Below, piece after piece: positions 10,974-23,773 of a DNA stretch of 64,000 bases (the stretch's first letter is position 1; each line of letters opens with the position of its first letter). The stretch is from the NCBI GenBank assembly GCA_949152475.1, contig OX424570.1, positions 2,406,181 to 2,470,180 of the forward strand. The letters are read 5' to 3'. The position numbers and the translations under genes are program-made. The notes below the pieces were generated by a model that was not told the DNA's origin, did no database searches, and saw nothing but the letters and a program-made list of their open reading frames with translations. Source of the DNA: Terebella lapidaria. Lineage: Eukaryota > Annelida > Polychaeta > Terebellida > Terebellidae.

Positions 10974-13900
10974 GAATAGTAAAATAGCCCATGGTCCGTG
11001 GCTTTCAGTCATTCAGCAAATATTTTCACATATACTTGTCAGGTAAGACAGCTTTATTATTCTCTACACACTAGTAATCCAGTCGACTGATCAGCCTAAC
11101 GATTCCCTTTACAGAAGTACAGTCTGCCATCTTAAGATCAGTTTCCGCAGTATCTGAACCTGACTATAAACTTGTTTCCTTTCACTGCCCAGTAACACCC
11201 AGGTTTTATTGCTGAAAAGACCATCAGGGTGAATATTGGAAGAACATCACTCGTCCCTCGCCACAAAAACATTTCTATCGTCCCTCGTGAGACAATTCTC
11301 AAGGTCATCTATACCGTGATGTCCGGGATACCATTGATCATCACATCACTGCCAGCGGCAGAGCAATAATATGACGATCAGCTGTCCCACATGGCGATAT
11401 AGCAATTACCAACATATGTTTCAGCCGATATGCATAAATATTTTAAATGAACTGGCGTGAAGAGGCAGTTCTTAATGTCCACACTTGATACAACTGTCAG
11501 TCACAAGCTATTCAGGTTATCCTAATGGCAGAAAAGTAGGAGTGGTCCATATCGAAAGTTCTCAAGATTTCATATTCCATTATAATCCTATTGGCCAGCC
11601 ATGTATACGTATGCAGAGATACACTGCAGTGAGTTGGCTCGTAACACTATATTCGAAATCTTTATTGACGTGTTCATTATGCCAATAAAGTGTATAATAT
11701 ATCTGAAAGTATAAAATACAATAAAGCTCAAAGAGCCTCTGTACGACACATTTAATACTAAAAAGTAATATTTTCAGAACATGACAATACTTACTTGATC
11801 TAGTCGTTAATAGTGTTATTTGTTATTCATAGTGTTATTCTGATAGTGTACACAGCACCTCGCAGTAAAAGACGCACAAAATAATATTACTGTGTATTAC
11901 TTTTGGTGTCATTGAGAAAAAGTGGTTTCCATTACGTTTATTATCAGGGCATTGACCTGGAAGAATCACCATAAATATTACTCATAAAGAACAGAAGTTG
12001 GTGTACATTTGTCATTCAGTGTGAACTTTTGAATAAACATATGCTGAAATATGCTAGTCGGGCAACAAAACAGACAAAAATAGGATGTGGTCGATATGAT
12101 ATCAATTATCACCAATCATCACCATGTGTTACTGATGATGTTGCCTTTGATCGACTGTGAAACGTCGAATTTCAAATGTGTGTACATAATATCGTGTGAA
12201 TCCCTTTGCACACAGACACGTATCATTTATATATGTATATATACTACTAAAATCACTATATTAGACTCGTATATATTGGTTTAAACCAGACCCTGTTTTG
12301 TCATTATAATTTCCTAATTGCGTATCACTGAACTGGATTCCTCGACTATGAATTTTACCTGTTTTTCCTTATCTGACGAAAATATCACATAATTCTTCAT
12401 TCCAGAACCTTTAAACTGACCACTCAGATAATTATATTCTTAGTAGATTATTGATCCGGTACAATGTATATGTTTCAGTTTGGTCAAGGTGCAAAAACCC
12501 ACAACACCCGTCCCAGTTTATTATTTGTGATGTATTGCGATTGACATATCCAGCAAATGTCATATATCATTGTTTTCTGATATAGCTCTTTGGTTATCAT
12601 ATATCACATGTGATTACTGAAGCCTTGTGAACAAGTAATGTACTCTGGCGTTTGTTGCTTCTGTCCAGGTCATGATAATGACTGTTATCAACGGATTTCC
12701 AGTTATATTGGGAAGGATATAAAGCCACATGTATGTTATATTCAATGAAAGTCGTGTGTATGTGAACGGTTCTCACAATCCCCATGGACCCTTGCTATAC
12801 GAGAGTACAAATATATTTGTTCGTTTCCTTCGTACTCGAGGTGTGCCAGACCTTCCCAGATCTAACGGAAATCGGTAAAGTATGTGAAAAAAACTAGTAT
12901 CACCGAATATTTTTCATTATTATCTGCGCATGTGTGAAGCTAATCCGGGATTGTGTGAAAGGTAATAAACACGCACTAGGAAGGGATGATTTCTCCAAGA
13001 ATAAACGTGTGCAATTTTCGTCCATACTATTGCCTTGTATGTTTGCTCTAACCCGTTTAAGTACGTTCAGCGAAGATTTACCTCGGAGCCAAATGGCAAT
13101 TCCCTACTCAACTCCATACCTTTTACCTCGGATATGAGATCTATCCCTTCTGGTGAGTGAGGCAATTTCTTGAGATCAGCATGTTACAAACAAAATTGCA
13201 ACAGAAGTTTCATTCCTTGTACTAATGGATGTTACCACGCCAATATTCCTGAGTTGGGTCAGATTCCCGATATCTTGTTTTCGGTTGACGTTTATATACA
13301 TCGTGACTGTTTTTCCAACCTCTCTCATTTTTGAGGTGGGCACTGGCGACTTAGGTAAATTAAATTAAATATAACTCACGCTCTGTTATCTATGGAAAAC
13401 ACGTATGTAACAATATCAGCAACGACATAATCAGCACGACATAATATTTTGTTCTTGACCCAGTTCAAAATGGACAATATCAAATTAGGCACTGTAGATA
13501 GAATAGGTTGTCAGTTGTTGTCAGGGTTCCTGCACGCGCTAGTCCTGTCGAACCAGTTCACATTCACAGCCAATTCTTAACCCGGACCCCTGTTCAAATC
13601 GTCCAAACATTATCATATACACGCGGTAAACCCAAATAATATTTGTTGACATGTAGATGACATGTCGGAAATGCATAATTGCAATAGATTGCTAACTTCC
13701 ACAGCTTCTTGCGTTGAAATTTAGCACAAAACTGCCGTAAGATCCTGAGGCTACATTTAGCATCGCAAAAATATTAGCAAAAATACTGTGTGAACGAGTT
13801 GAAAGAATGATAATATGGTAAAGCTGTTATAGTGATGCTGGTGTATGTATTTTGATATGTTATTTGAGTGTGTAACAGTATCTCTGACTGTTATTGCTTG

Positions 13901-14460
13901 GGGCTGATTACATGTACCAGATCTCCCCCAGACGATATCTTGTGACACTATAATAATCCATCACACCCACGGATCACATCCACGGTTATTCTCAGTTTTA
14001 ACTTGATCACATAACGTGCCATGGAACGGGATACATACACGCTACATAATCAGCAAGGTAATCAGTAGGTCACCATCACCTCCGGGAGATACAGTGCACA
14101 CCAACAGGTACCGTTATATAATATTCCAGGCAATATATTGACTATAACCTCTGATAACTTCTGTCGACGGAACTTCTATGGACAGTCTACCATCCTAATA
14201 TCGCGTGTCGTGGTGTGACATATCATGATCCCTCATGTAATCTTCATTTATGACATGCAAGGATCCCTCACGCAATTTGCATTAATGACATGTTATGATC
14301 CCTTATGCAATCTTCATTTGTGACATGCAAGGATCCCTCATGCAATCTTCATTATGAAATGCAAGGATCCCTCATGCAATCTTCAATTATGACATGTCTT
14401 GAGCCCTTATGCAATCTTCTTTTGTAATGAGATGTGGGACCGATCGATGCATAATATTCT
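10974..14460. repeat. Diverged segmental duplication, unit 1
   Basis: Blocks at about 10990-11455, 11800-12290, 12840-13330 and 13440-14460 have clear counterparts at 16770-17220, 15041-16520, 17225-17500 and 17770-18480. Divergence is moderate, with many indels, and block order partly differs. No shared open frame is conserved. A segment around 11470-11790 and another around 12300-12830 have no counterpart, and nothing recognisable lies in them. Confidence 0.75.
14215..14430. repeat. Tandem repeat, unit about 36 bp
   Basis: About six imperfect copies of a unit containing GACATGCAAGGATCCCTCAT and GCAATCTTCATT. The counterpart in the sister duplication (18368-18445) has only about two units, so the array expanded or contracted after the duplication. 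Confidence 0.85.
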
Positions 14461-14540
14461 TTTTCTGGAATTATCATGTACTGGTTATCATATAAAGCTG
14501 GGGGAAAGTGCGTCCAACTCGATTTTAATTGACCTGGTTG

Positions 14541-15040
14541 TTAAAGTGCCATAATCGGTTTTTAATTTTCCCTGCGAAAGCGATCAGTAGATGCCTACAA
14601 GACAGACGAACACTAAAAATTTCTCACTGCAACCTCAAATTCGTCAAAATTTGACATTAAAAGTCAGCGTTTTCGCATAGTTTCATGCGAAGCAGTTTCC
14701 ACGCAGTGATACCAAAACATAAAAAAAATAAAAACACAGCTTATTTGCTCTGATTCGCTTGTACCTCACAAATTTAGGCTGTATAATAGCAATGCAACCC
14801 ACACTATTCAATTTGAATCTTATCTGCCCCAGATAACGACAATAAGTGTCAACACGTGACTTTGTTTATTTTTGTGCAATTGTAAACAATTCGTTCACAT
14901 CGTGCGTTTTTTCAGTATATTCAAACGTCAATGTAGGGTCATCCGGGCGTAGTTTGAAGGATCTATTGGTGCTATATCATCAAGAATATGCTAGCCAATT
15001 ATTCTATAACAAACTCCAAAAACGGATTATGCCACTTTAA
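14541..15040. mobile_element. TTAA-flanked MITE, about 0.5 kb
   Basis: TTAA at 14541-14544 and 15037-15040 flanks inverted ends AGTGCCATAATCGG and CGGATTATGCCACT (one mismatch). TTAA duplication is typical of the piggyBac and Kolobok superfamilies; the ends alone do not decide which. No transposase is visible in the 492-bp interior. Confidence 0.75.
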
Positions 15041-15351
15041 GAGTGATAGTGTGCATAGCACCTTGCTTGAAAAGCCGCACAAAATAATATTGTTTATGAC
15101 ATTATGTGTCATTGAGGAAAAGTGGTTTCCATTACTTTGACCTTGAAAGATCACCATAATAATACTCATAACAGAACAAAATTGATGTACAGTTGACCGC
15201 TATTACTGCCTTCTCCCCAAAAATATAACGGGTCTGAACTCAGTGTGAATTTTTGAGTAAACATATGCTGAAATATGTGCTAGTCGGGCGTCTAAACAGA
15301 CGAAAATGGGATGTGGTCGATATGATATCAATTATTTCCAATCATCACCAT

Positions 15352-16375
15352 ATAGATGTAGAATCAATACCCAGTATCAAGTATTGCGAGCGAACAAAAC
15401 AGAGTCCGTTATCCAATCTCATAGTTTGAACTCATCATTAGAACTTATAGAGGTTTTGACAGCAGGGGACCGCAATTTCCATTCTGGAACAAATATCTAT
15501 ACTATGCAGTCCAAACTTATATAATAACAATAGGCCGTTTTGCGGACAATTGCGCAGTATAAATTTGTGTCTCACCTTCCTTTCATGTCGTCTCATGGAT
15601 CATTAATATCTTGATATAACTTTGTGGATATTATTTTGCTCGTATTTGACTCATGTTCTGTTCATGTTATGTTCAATTTTCATCTTTTTATGACTAAATG
15701 TTATCACTAATTTATGCCTAAATATAATGATTTCTTTCTCATGTCATCTCACATCATAACCAATCGTCAATACCATCCTCTCATGTATTATAATTTTGTA
15801 TATATCTAGTTCGTTTGTGTTTTTCCTGTTTCATTGTTTACGTTCATTTTTTTCACTTCTTTATTTTCTGTTAATTTTTGTTCTTGGAGAGTACCTAGAT
15901 TAGTTCCTCCGAGAACTATTGTACAATCCAATTAAAATGAATATGTTTAAACTAGAAAGTCATATCAGGCATACGAAATGAGAGAAAACAAAAATGACAA
16001 GGAAACTCATGAACACTCAAAAATTTCCATTAGGAGGTCAAATCATGTTCCGGGAAGAGTGAGCATTCCCAGCCCCATTAGTGGCACCCGTCATGAATCC
16101 CCCAAAATTAACATGAAAATTGATCTAGTTGCATTGTAGTCATGGATTTGGTGTATTTATCAACCAGATCATGATGACATCCATAGAATTTCTTAAAGGC
16201 AACCATAAGTCTTGGTAAAACATATCCTTGTCACAGTAGTTTAGAGACTAGCTGGGCACTTCGATAAACGAAGTCCTCTTATTTGAGGAACAGCTCTGGA
16301 ATAGCGTAGAGAAACAAACACAACATATGCTAATCAATCAGAAAATTAACCATAGTTACCACAGCTATTACTTAT
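15352..16375 (-). mobile_element. Penelope-like element, 5'-truncated, with its own nested insert
   Basis: In minus orientation: the 3' tail (15352-15425), a foreign ~530-bp segment, the rest of the 3' UTR (15956-16110), then RT C-terminal coding (about 16110-16370) with RYSRA, YEDF-like and LLRQGYVLPRL-like traces. Unit 1 of the segmental duplication shows the uninterrupted site near 12127, where ATCATCACCAT continues directly into the sequence found here at about 16376. The element therefore inserted after the duplication. It is decayed. Confidence 0.7.
15426..15955. other. Unidentified ~530-bp insert within a Penelope-like 3' UTR
   Basis: The 3' UTR of the surrounding element is continuous in other copies (for example 22480-22560) but is split here by T-rich sequence. 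I see no inverted ends and no target duplication that I can define, and no coding capacity. Confidence 0.5.
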
Positions 16376-18480
16376 GTTACTTATAATGATGCCTTCGATC
16401 GACTGTTAAACGTCAAATTTCAAGCAGATGTGTGTGCATAATATCGTGTGAATCTTTTTGAACACAGACACGTATTATTCATATATGCATATACTGCCAA
16501 AATCAGTGAGTTAGACTCGTATATCGGTTCAAATATATTGTGCGTTGGTCTCCTGTTATAGTCTCTTCCCATGCACACATCATGGTAGAGTAGTGCGAGT
16601 TTTCCGGAGCACCTGATTTCACACTCAGTTGGCTGGGTTTCTGCGATATTCACATGGCTCTGACTATGTACTGAAAGTATCCCTCTGATTTGACCACTTA
16701 TACTGAACTTGTAAACTTCGTCCATGGATCCGGTCTAGGAATTTGAGATTTTTTCTCATTATCCATTTGTGCTTTCCAACCCTGGGTGTTCAGTCATTGA
16801 GAAAATATTGCCACATATCCTTGTCAGGCAAAGCAGCTTTATTATTCTCGTAACGCCAGTAACCCAGTTGACTGGTCAGCTTAACGATTCTCTATGCAGA
16901 AACAGGATCTGTCCTCTAAAGATCGTTTCCGCAGTATCTGGAACCGTTTAATGGCCCAGTAACACCTAAGTTTCATTGCTGAAAATACCGTTAAGATGAA
17001 TATTGCAAGAACATCGCTCGCTCTATTGTCCTGGTGGAACAATTCTCAAGGTCATCTATGCCGTGATGCAGGGGATAAAAGTAACACCATTGATCATCAG
17101 ATCACTGCCACCAGCACAGCAATCATTAACTTCAGGATCACCGGTTTCAACATGACAATACAGGAAGTGGTGAACCAGTTGATATGGGTTTCACACGATA
17201 TACGTATATATTTTAAATGAACTGTGAAAGTGGGCCACACCCTCCCAGTTCTAACGGAAATCCGTCACGTCTGTGGAAATGTCTGTATTAGCGCGGGATA
17301 TAAATTCCTATCATAATATCTGTACGTAAGTACGTTTTCACCTGTGGTTCAGTGAAGCTATCTTGATTAAATTCCACACACTTTTTCTGGGAGCCAAATG
17401 GCAATTCCTTACCCAATTCCATCATTTAAAGCTCCGAAATGAGATATATCCAATGTAGTGAGCGGGGTAATATTTCAGAGATCAGCATGACAGTACAAAC
17501 TGCAACAGAACTTTCACTCTTAATAGATCAACCACGAATTGATTCCCAGACTGGAGACCATTTAGATATCATATGCAACAGCAAACAAATGCACAAAGGG
17601 GTGATGGAACGTGTGTATTATACACTGTAAGTTGTTCAATAATTTGAATGTATAAGCTGTTCGGATTCTAAAGACACCGTTTTTGCCGTTGGTTCAGTCA
17701 GATAACTTCGGCCGAACTATTCAACTGAATATTGCATGTATTAATGGCCACGCACGTGCCACTCAATGTTTTGTTTTCGACCAAGCTCAAGTGGACAAGC
17801 TCAAATTAGACACTGTACATGTAGATGGGATCAGGTTGTCAGTTGTTGTAAGGATCAGGCTTAGCATAACAATCCCATTATATCATCAGGTGAAGTACGG
17901 CAAGTTATAAAACGATACCCTTTACATCGATACCCTTTACATCGCAAAAAATAGCTAAAATGTGTGAACAGGTTGCAAAAAAAGAGAATATTGTAAATGT
18001 TCTATGGCGATGTTGATCCATGTATTTGGATTAATGGCTAATGTAACAGTATCCTTGACTGTTATTGCACATGGCTGATTACACATACCCGATCTTCCCA
18101 CAGGCGATATCTTGTGACATTATAATCATCAATCACATCCACGGTTATTCTCCGCCTTAACTTGATCATATAACGTGGCATGGAATGGGATACACGCTAC
18201 ATAATGAGTGAGGTAATCATTAGGTAACCCACCACCTCCGGGAGATACAGCGCACACCAACAGGTACTGTTATATAATATTGAAGGCAATATATTGACTA
18301 TTCTCTCTGATAACCTCTATGGACGGAATGCCTACAGTCTACCATCCTATTATCGCGTGTCGTGGTTTGACATGTCATGATCCCTCATTAAATCTTCATT
18401 TATGACATGCAAGAATCCCTCATGCAATCTTCATTTGTGGATTTGAGATGTGGGACCGATCGATCATGCATAAGTTTAAT

Positions 18481-18883
18481 TCCTTTTCAGATACTTACAA
18501 TCAATATATCCCAGTATAAAGCAGGGAGAGAATACGTCAAACTCGATATGATGCAATACCGTTATTCAACATCATGCAATCAATTGTATGCAATTCTGCA
18601 CTGTCAATCAGATAGCCTGTTTCATCCGTGAATCGAATAGAACTATATATTTGAAATCAAATAATATTTGAAAAAAATATTTGAAATAAAACGACGTAAC
18701 TGAAATGGAAGAAAGCATCACTATATGATAAAAGAGCTGAAAATGCATCGCACAGTACATTCTAAACACTGTCACCCCGAACATTCAGTGTTTCATATAT
18801 TATAAATGATATCAATCCTATGGTATTGATTTATGTTTGCGAGAATATTCAAGGAAGCGCGGTAAGGATATGACATAGAGGAT
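18481..18883. other. No gene recognised
   Basis: AT-rich spacer with short A/T tracts. Nothing identifiable. Confidence 0.5.
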
Positions 18884-19290
18884 ACCATAAACTCAGTAGC
18901 CTTTTGGCGTGTGATCAGGTACTTATGTACTTGTCATATATCTATTCCATGGGGTTTGTTTCGGATTTCTAAATTATTTTCATCGGTTGTTGGGCAGTTG
19001 TATACTAATTCCAGTAGTTGTATACTGGATACTGGCAGTCGTATACTGGCAGTTGAATACTATATACTTGGGTATTGTTTCCATGTTTATTCCATCAGGT
19101 GTACAGTAGAAACAACTACATTTACCACCACACGGTCTGCCCCTGATGACGCCAGTGTGTCGTTTGATAATGTAATTGGTCAGGCTTTGTTTCTATTGCA
19201 AAATGTTGAATTCTATGTTTGTTATTGGATTCATCAAAATTTGGCTGTATTGGTGGTAATAGATTGATACGAACGTTCATACCACTGAGC
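18884..19290 (+). repeat. Family A dispersed repeat, copy with internal expansion
   Basis: Starts ATACCATAAACTCAGTAGCC, carries CCATGGGGTTTGTTTCGG and the CCCCTGATGACGCCAG block, and ends GTAATAGATTGATAC. A short GTATACTGGCAGT-type expansion makes it longer than its neighbour at 19326. No reading frame is shared among copies. Confidence 0.8.
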
Positions 19291-19325
19291 CGGTGCCACT
19301 GCTGGTGGACATTAAAGTCTGTCCC

Positions 19326-19612
19326 CGAGGATACCATAAACTCAATAGCCTTTTGGCTTGTGATGAGGTACTTACGTACTTGTCATATATCTATTCCATG
19401 GGGTTTGTTTCGGATTTCTAAATTATTTTCATAGGTTGTTGGGCAGTTGTATACTAATTCCATCAGGTGTACAGTAGAAACAACTACATTACGCCAGTGT
19501 GTCGTTTGATAAAGTAATTGGTCGGGCTTTGTTTCTATTGCAAAATGTTGTATTCTATGTTTGTTATTGGAATCATCAAAATTTGGCTGTATTGATGGTA
19601 ATAGATTGATAC
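19326..19612 (+). repeat. Family A dispersed repeat
   Basis: Close relative of 18884-19290 in direct orientation with the same start and end words. The CTGCCCCTGATG segment is deleted. The two lie almost head to tail, which suggests a local duplication. Confidence 0.8.
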
Positions 19613-19740
19613 TTACACACACATATTTCAGGTTGGTCGGACTAAACAAAAAATAAAGTTTTCAATGGAAGTCATTATTTTGGTATTCAGAATGGTTGTT
19701 GATGTACAACTGTCGAGTAGAAGAGAAGCACCAGGAGATA

Positions 19741-19945
19741 ACCGCAAATGCCTTGTGTACTGATTCCATCGGGTGTACAGTGGAGACAGCTACATTTAAC
19801 ACACTGTCTGCCCCTGGTGGCGCCGGTGTGTCTTTGGGTGAACTGTTTGGTCGGGCTTTGTTTCTATTGCAAAATGTTGTATTTTACGTTTCTCTTTGGC
19901 ATCATCGGAGTCTGAGTGTATTGGTGGTGATGGATCGATACTTAC
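19741..19945 (+). repeat. Family A dispersed repeat, partial
   Basis: Contains GTGTACAGTGGAGACAGC, CTGTCTGCCCCTGGTGGCGC and a GTATTGGTGGTGATGGATCG end. The left third is missing. Confidence 0.7.
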
Positions 19946-19949
19946 ATTG

Positions 19950-22400
19950 TATCATCATTTCACCATATCTGCTCTTGAAGACGCCAGATTGAATATTGAT
20001 ATGAACGCTTGGTGGAGCTTTGTCTCTATTTCAAACGCTTATAATCAAGTTTGGTTTTGTATTATTATCATGATATTAGCGATGGGTGGATATAATTATG
20101 TGTTACATTTCTTCTTCCTCGCAATAAAAGTGATGCCTGAATATATGATTACGTTTCTTCTTCCTCGGAATAAAACTATTTGACTTTATAATTACATGTT
20201 TCATTCACATTCGCGTATTGATAAGACTTACATCATGATCATGGGTAGATCCCGTGACATTATTCGAGGAAACCAGCGGTGGAATTGAACCATCTGACAG
20301 CTGCTACTAGTATCGTTTAACGCCTTGACAAAGATAAATACATATTGATTTGTCGCGGATGAAATGAGTGGCGTCTAACAAATACAGACCCTGAATGTAA
20401 TCTGACATTTCCCGGCAATCGCCTCACAACAGCACTAATGTATGTATTCCAGACCGGATCAATGTCGATGTAATTAGACGTGGGTAACTTGTATTTTTTT
20501 TTTATTTTATAAATTCTGTTTATGACATATCTGCTAGCCAGAGGTGCTGCTGGTTAAGGCACATTTCCCGATAGTGGGTTATCGTGGTTCTAACTTTGTA
20601 TGTATCTTTGGTCATTGTTTTTCTTGTGATATGTGCGGCTAATAGATACATCAATACAATTATTCTATTTGGAGACAAAATCAGTCCTAACCCAATGTGT
20701 GACTGTAATCTACCAATGAACCAAGAAAAAAAATTAATGAAACTAACTAGCAGCAATATAAATGTACGAATCGATTTTTCTCACACACGAGGACGGCATT
20801 CCACAGACGATCATGACAATTTCTATAGTCTCAACGTTGAATGTGTAAATACGCTATGTAACAGAACCTGCTCGACATATGGCGAGACCATAAATTGTTT
20901 TGTCACTCTGTATTATGCGATTTTTTTGCATGTCTTGTGTTTTCTCACTACTGGAACGCGGTTATTATATAACATCATAAATTATCGCTGAGTATTAAAA
21001 TGTTGCACTGGATAACTTTTTGTATTATCCCAAGGTGCCATATATAGCAATTTTTAAGTCTGTGTATAATCTCACTGTGTTATCTTGCACATTATAAAAT
21101 ATCAATTACTTTTGAGGCTATACTACACACAAGTATTTACCAATTCACATATGGCGTCATTTCGAGAGATTATAATCTTGATGAAGGATTATATACTTCA
21201 TTTTGTTAAACAATGAATTGGTCGGGCTTTGACAATCAGAGATAACAAGGGCCAATTCACAGGAGTCAATTTTTAACGGAAGAAACCGCTTCATTGCGAT
21301 GGCTGATCTCCGCAAATTTTGTAGCAGGCACACAACCATATTTATCGTGTGATTATGCGAAGGTACCATGTTTTCACACATTCTTATCTTGTTATTACAA
21401 TATGCCATATTATTATGTATATCATTTTGTTATGTCCAGCCATTGTAAATTCAGCACAAAATTGATTTTCATCATGTTAGAAATATTTATCCAAATACTT
21501 GACAGTTTTGTGTGAATGTATCAAACATCACTTATTATGTAATGCATTTTAATTCTGTTTGTAAACACCCTGTCACATTTGCACTATATGTAGTTTTCCA
21601 GCTACATATCATGTTATTACGCGTTATCATTGCATTATTACGCATCTCAGTGTTATTAATGACAACGGTGGTGTTATTATGCGATAATGAGACGTTGTTA
21701 CACAATAATATATGTTTTAAAAAAGGTTATTAGTAATAATTATGTATTAGCAAAGATTTGGCATAGAAAATTTTGGTATTAGTAACGTGCATTAAGGTGG
21801 TTCGCCACACCCTGTAGACATAAAGCGTTATAACGTTTACGACGCAATGTTTTGCCATTTCAGGCTCATTCTATCCATCGAAATAGGGCCTATGAGGCTA
21901 GGTCTATATACCATTCGGCGAGCTAAATCACTCAGCTCATATCTTTACTCTAATTAAACCGGCGGCACGGACACGGGTAGAAATCGGCACGAGCGGTTCC
22001 CATGTACGAAATATACGGAGAAGGCCTAGCGAAATCGACCGTTTCGTTCATTTCTGTATACTGTATTCATCCGATGTTTCTTCGAACATGATGTAGGCAA
22101 CACGGACATTTTCATCGGCAGACATGGCCGAAGCGAAAACACGGCAACCTGACGATTGTGTTACCTTTATATTCTAGGCCTGTCAATATCATAGGGGAAG
22201 TGATCCTCTTTATTCATTATACGAACACTATTTTGTCACACGAATTCACTCACACGGCGCCTACCTTACGTGTATAACATTAGTCCACTGTCCACGAATG
22301 ATCATCAATACAGACGTAGGTATGTATTGAATTTGTGTATTTGTGTACATGTAAGGTGTACTCTTTCCATGTAAGGTGTACTCTTTTCTTTCATGTAAGG
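19950..22400. other. No supported gene
   Basis: AT-rich. A 135-codon open stretch at 20584-20991 has a hydrophobic start and end and a cysteine cluster, but no in-frame ATG before codon 38 and no recognisable family. A more GC-rich block at about 21795-22200 begins AAGGTGGTTCGCCACACC, which looks like a transposon end, but I found no inverted partner. Short tandem words (CATGTAAGGTG) lie at 22347-22401. Confidence 0.45.
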
Positions 22401-22596
22401 TGCTCACTCTTTCCGGAACACCTGATTTCACCTCCTAATGGCCATTCACGGGGGTTCATGAGTTTCCCTGTCATTTTTGTTTTCTCTCACTTCGTATGCC
22501 TGATATGACTTTCTGTCCCCGGACTATGAGATTGGATAACGGACCCTGTTTTGTTTGCTCGGAATACTTAATACTGGGTATTGATTCCACGTCTAT
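22401..22596 (+). mobile_element. Penelope-like 3' UTR/tail
   Basis: Begins TGCTCACTCTTTCCGGAACA and runs through the ATGGCCATT and GTATGCCTGATATGAC segments to the terminal GATTCCACGTCTAT, as in the copy at 28270-28485. No RT coding remains. It continues directly into an inverted copy of its own tail. Confidence 0.7.
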
Positions 22597-22659
22597 TAAG
22601 TATTCCGAGTAAACAAAACAGGGTCCGTTATCCAATCTCATATTCCGGGGACAGAAAGT
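22508..22659. repeat. 63-nt snapback inverted repeat made of Penelope-like tail sequence
   Basis: Arm 1 (22508-22570) reads from ACTTTCTGTCCCC to GGAATACTTA. Arm 2 (22597-22659) is its near-perfect reverse complement, from TAAGTATTCC to GGGGACAGAAAGT. The 26-nt loop is the last part of the tail (ATACTGGGTATTGATTCCAC and a few more bases). A transcript would fold into a long hairpin. Confidence 0.85.
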
Positions 22660-23773
22660 AAATTATAACTTTGAAGCCCCCTACGATGAGAATCATCCGT
22701 GTTCTATCAAGATCTAATGAACTCGATACCACAGCTTATGGACAACATTATTAACAATTCAACTAATTTTCAGACTTTTCTAGATCTATGTTCATAAAGA
22801 TGTTTCCCATTGCAGTCACCCATTTTGTCTTGTTATTGATTGCAATTTTCCCCTGGTATTACGATTGCTGATATAGCCACTGTATCATTCATGATACCAT
22901 CACTTGTTTATTCGTATCCGTGATAGTGCTGTTGTTAAGCGTCGCCAGGGAAATCAGGGTGGTACACATCCAAATTATTACTTGGGGCCTACTCTATGTA
23001 GGTGTACTTGTTATCGTTATCAGTTACATAAATTGATTACAAAATTATTTCATGACTGGAATGATAATATATCATTTATTATAATGTATGATATCTGTGT
23101 CGATCAATGCATTGAATATCAGCATATTTTGAAAATCTAGTCCACTGCCACGTCGCGCTGTACATTGAAAACCGATATGGTGACCTATGTTTTTTTTCTT
23201 CTTCTATTACCCTAATATGTTCGCTTTACTTCACGATGTTCAAATTGCTAACTTTATGGGTCAATTTCTCGCAGTGCGACGATGTTGATGCAATTAAGTG
23301 AAATGTATCCGAGTTAAATCCAGGTATATTTGCAACTTAGCAGCGTATAGTTATTGTCAAAAGGTTGTTTATTTATTGTAATCCATCTACATACATATTT
23401 CTTATACTCAAAACCAATAATAACTCTTGACCAATGAAATAGTTGCCAGTCAATTCGTGTGTGGATTATTTTTCTTTTTTTCAGAAGGAAAAAATAACGC
23501 GTTTTCACGTTATCTACCTAGTAATACACACTTTTTCATAACTGGTATAACAGAAAAACCAGCATGGTGACATACCATTTTTATCTCTTATTTTGAACCT
23601 AATGTAACTAAAGATAATTATAGTAGCATAAATTAATGCAGTTTATGGAAATTTTCAGGTGTCGCTATCCACCGTAAATATGTAGTATAAATTATGTTAT
23701 TAGTAATAGCGTGATAAAAATGTGTAGACGCTTGCTACAAAATTGGCGGAAACCAGCCATCATAATTTATAGT
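22660..23773. other. 3' flank of the receptor gene, no other gene
   Basis: AT-rich, with no coding motif. It holds the likely 3' UTR of the minus-strand receptor. I see nothing else recognisable. Confidence 0.5.
23368..23377 (-). terminator. Candidate polyadenylation signal for the receptor
   Basis: On the minus strand this reads AATAAATAAA, about 400 nt past the receptor stop codon. It is a reasonable cleavage/polyadenylation signal, but AT-rich sequence gives such words by chance. Confidence 0.25.

Larger units (their letters stand above)
15041..18480. repeat. Diverged segmental duplication, unit 2
   Basis: Partner of 10974-14460. It begins at the right TTAA of the MITE and contains an extra ~1-kb Penelope-like insertion (15352-16375) that unit 1 lacks. 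Open frames such as those around 16996-17220 and 17439-17910 are not preserved in unit 1, so I do not call them genes. Confidence 0.75.

Noticed and set aside
20530-20600. Possible tRNA-like or SINE head (GGTTAAGGC then GGTTCTAAC)
   Set aside because: No cloverleaf can be drawn, the B-box-like word is poor, and no second copy is seen in the window.
20584-20991. 135-codon plus-strand frame with hydrophobic ends and cysteines
   Set aside because: The first codon is GTG and the first in-frame ATG is codon 38, after the supposed signal segment. No family match and no neighbouring exon signals.
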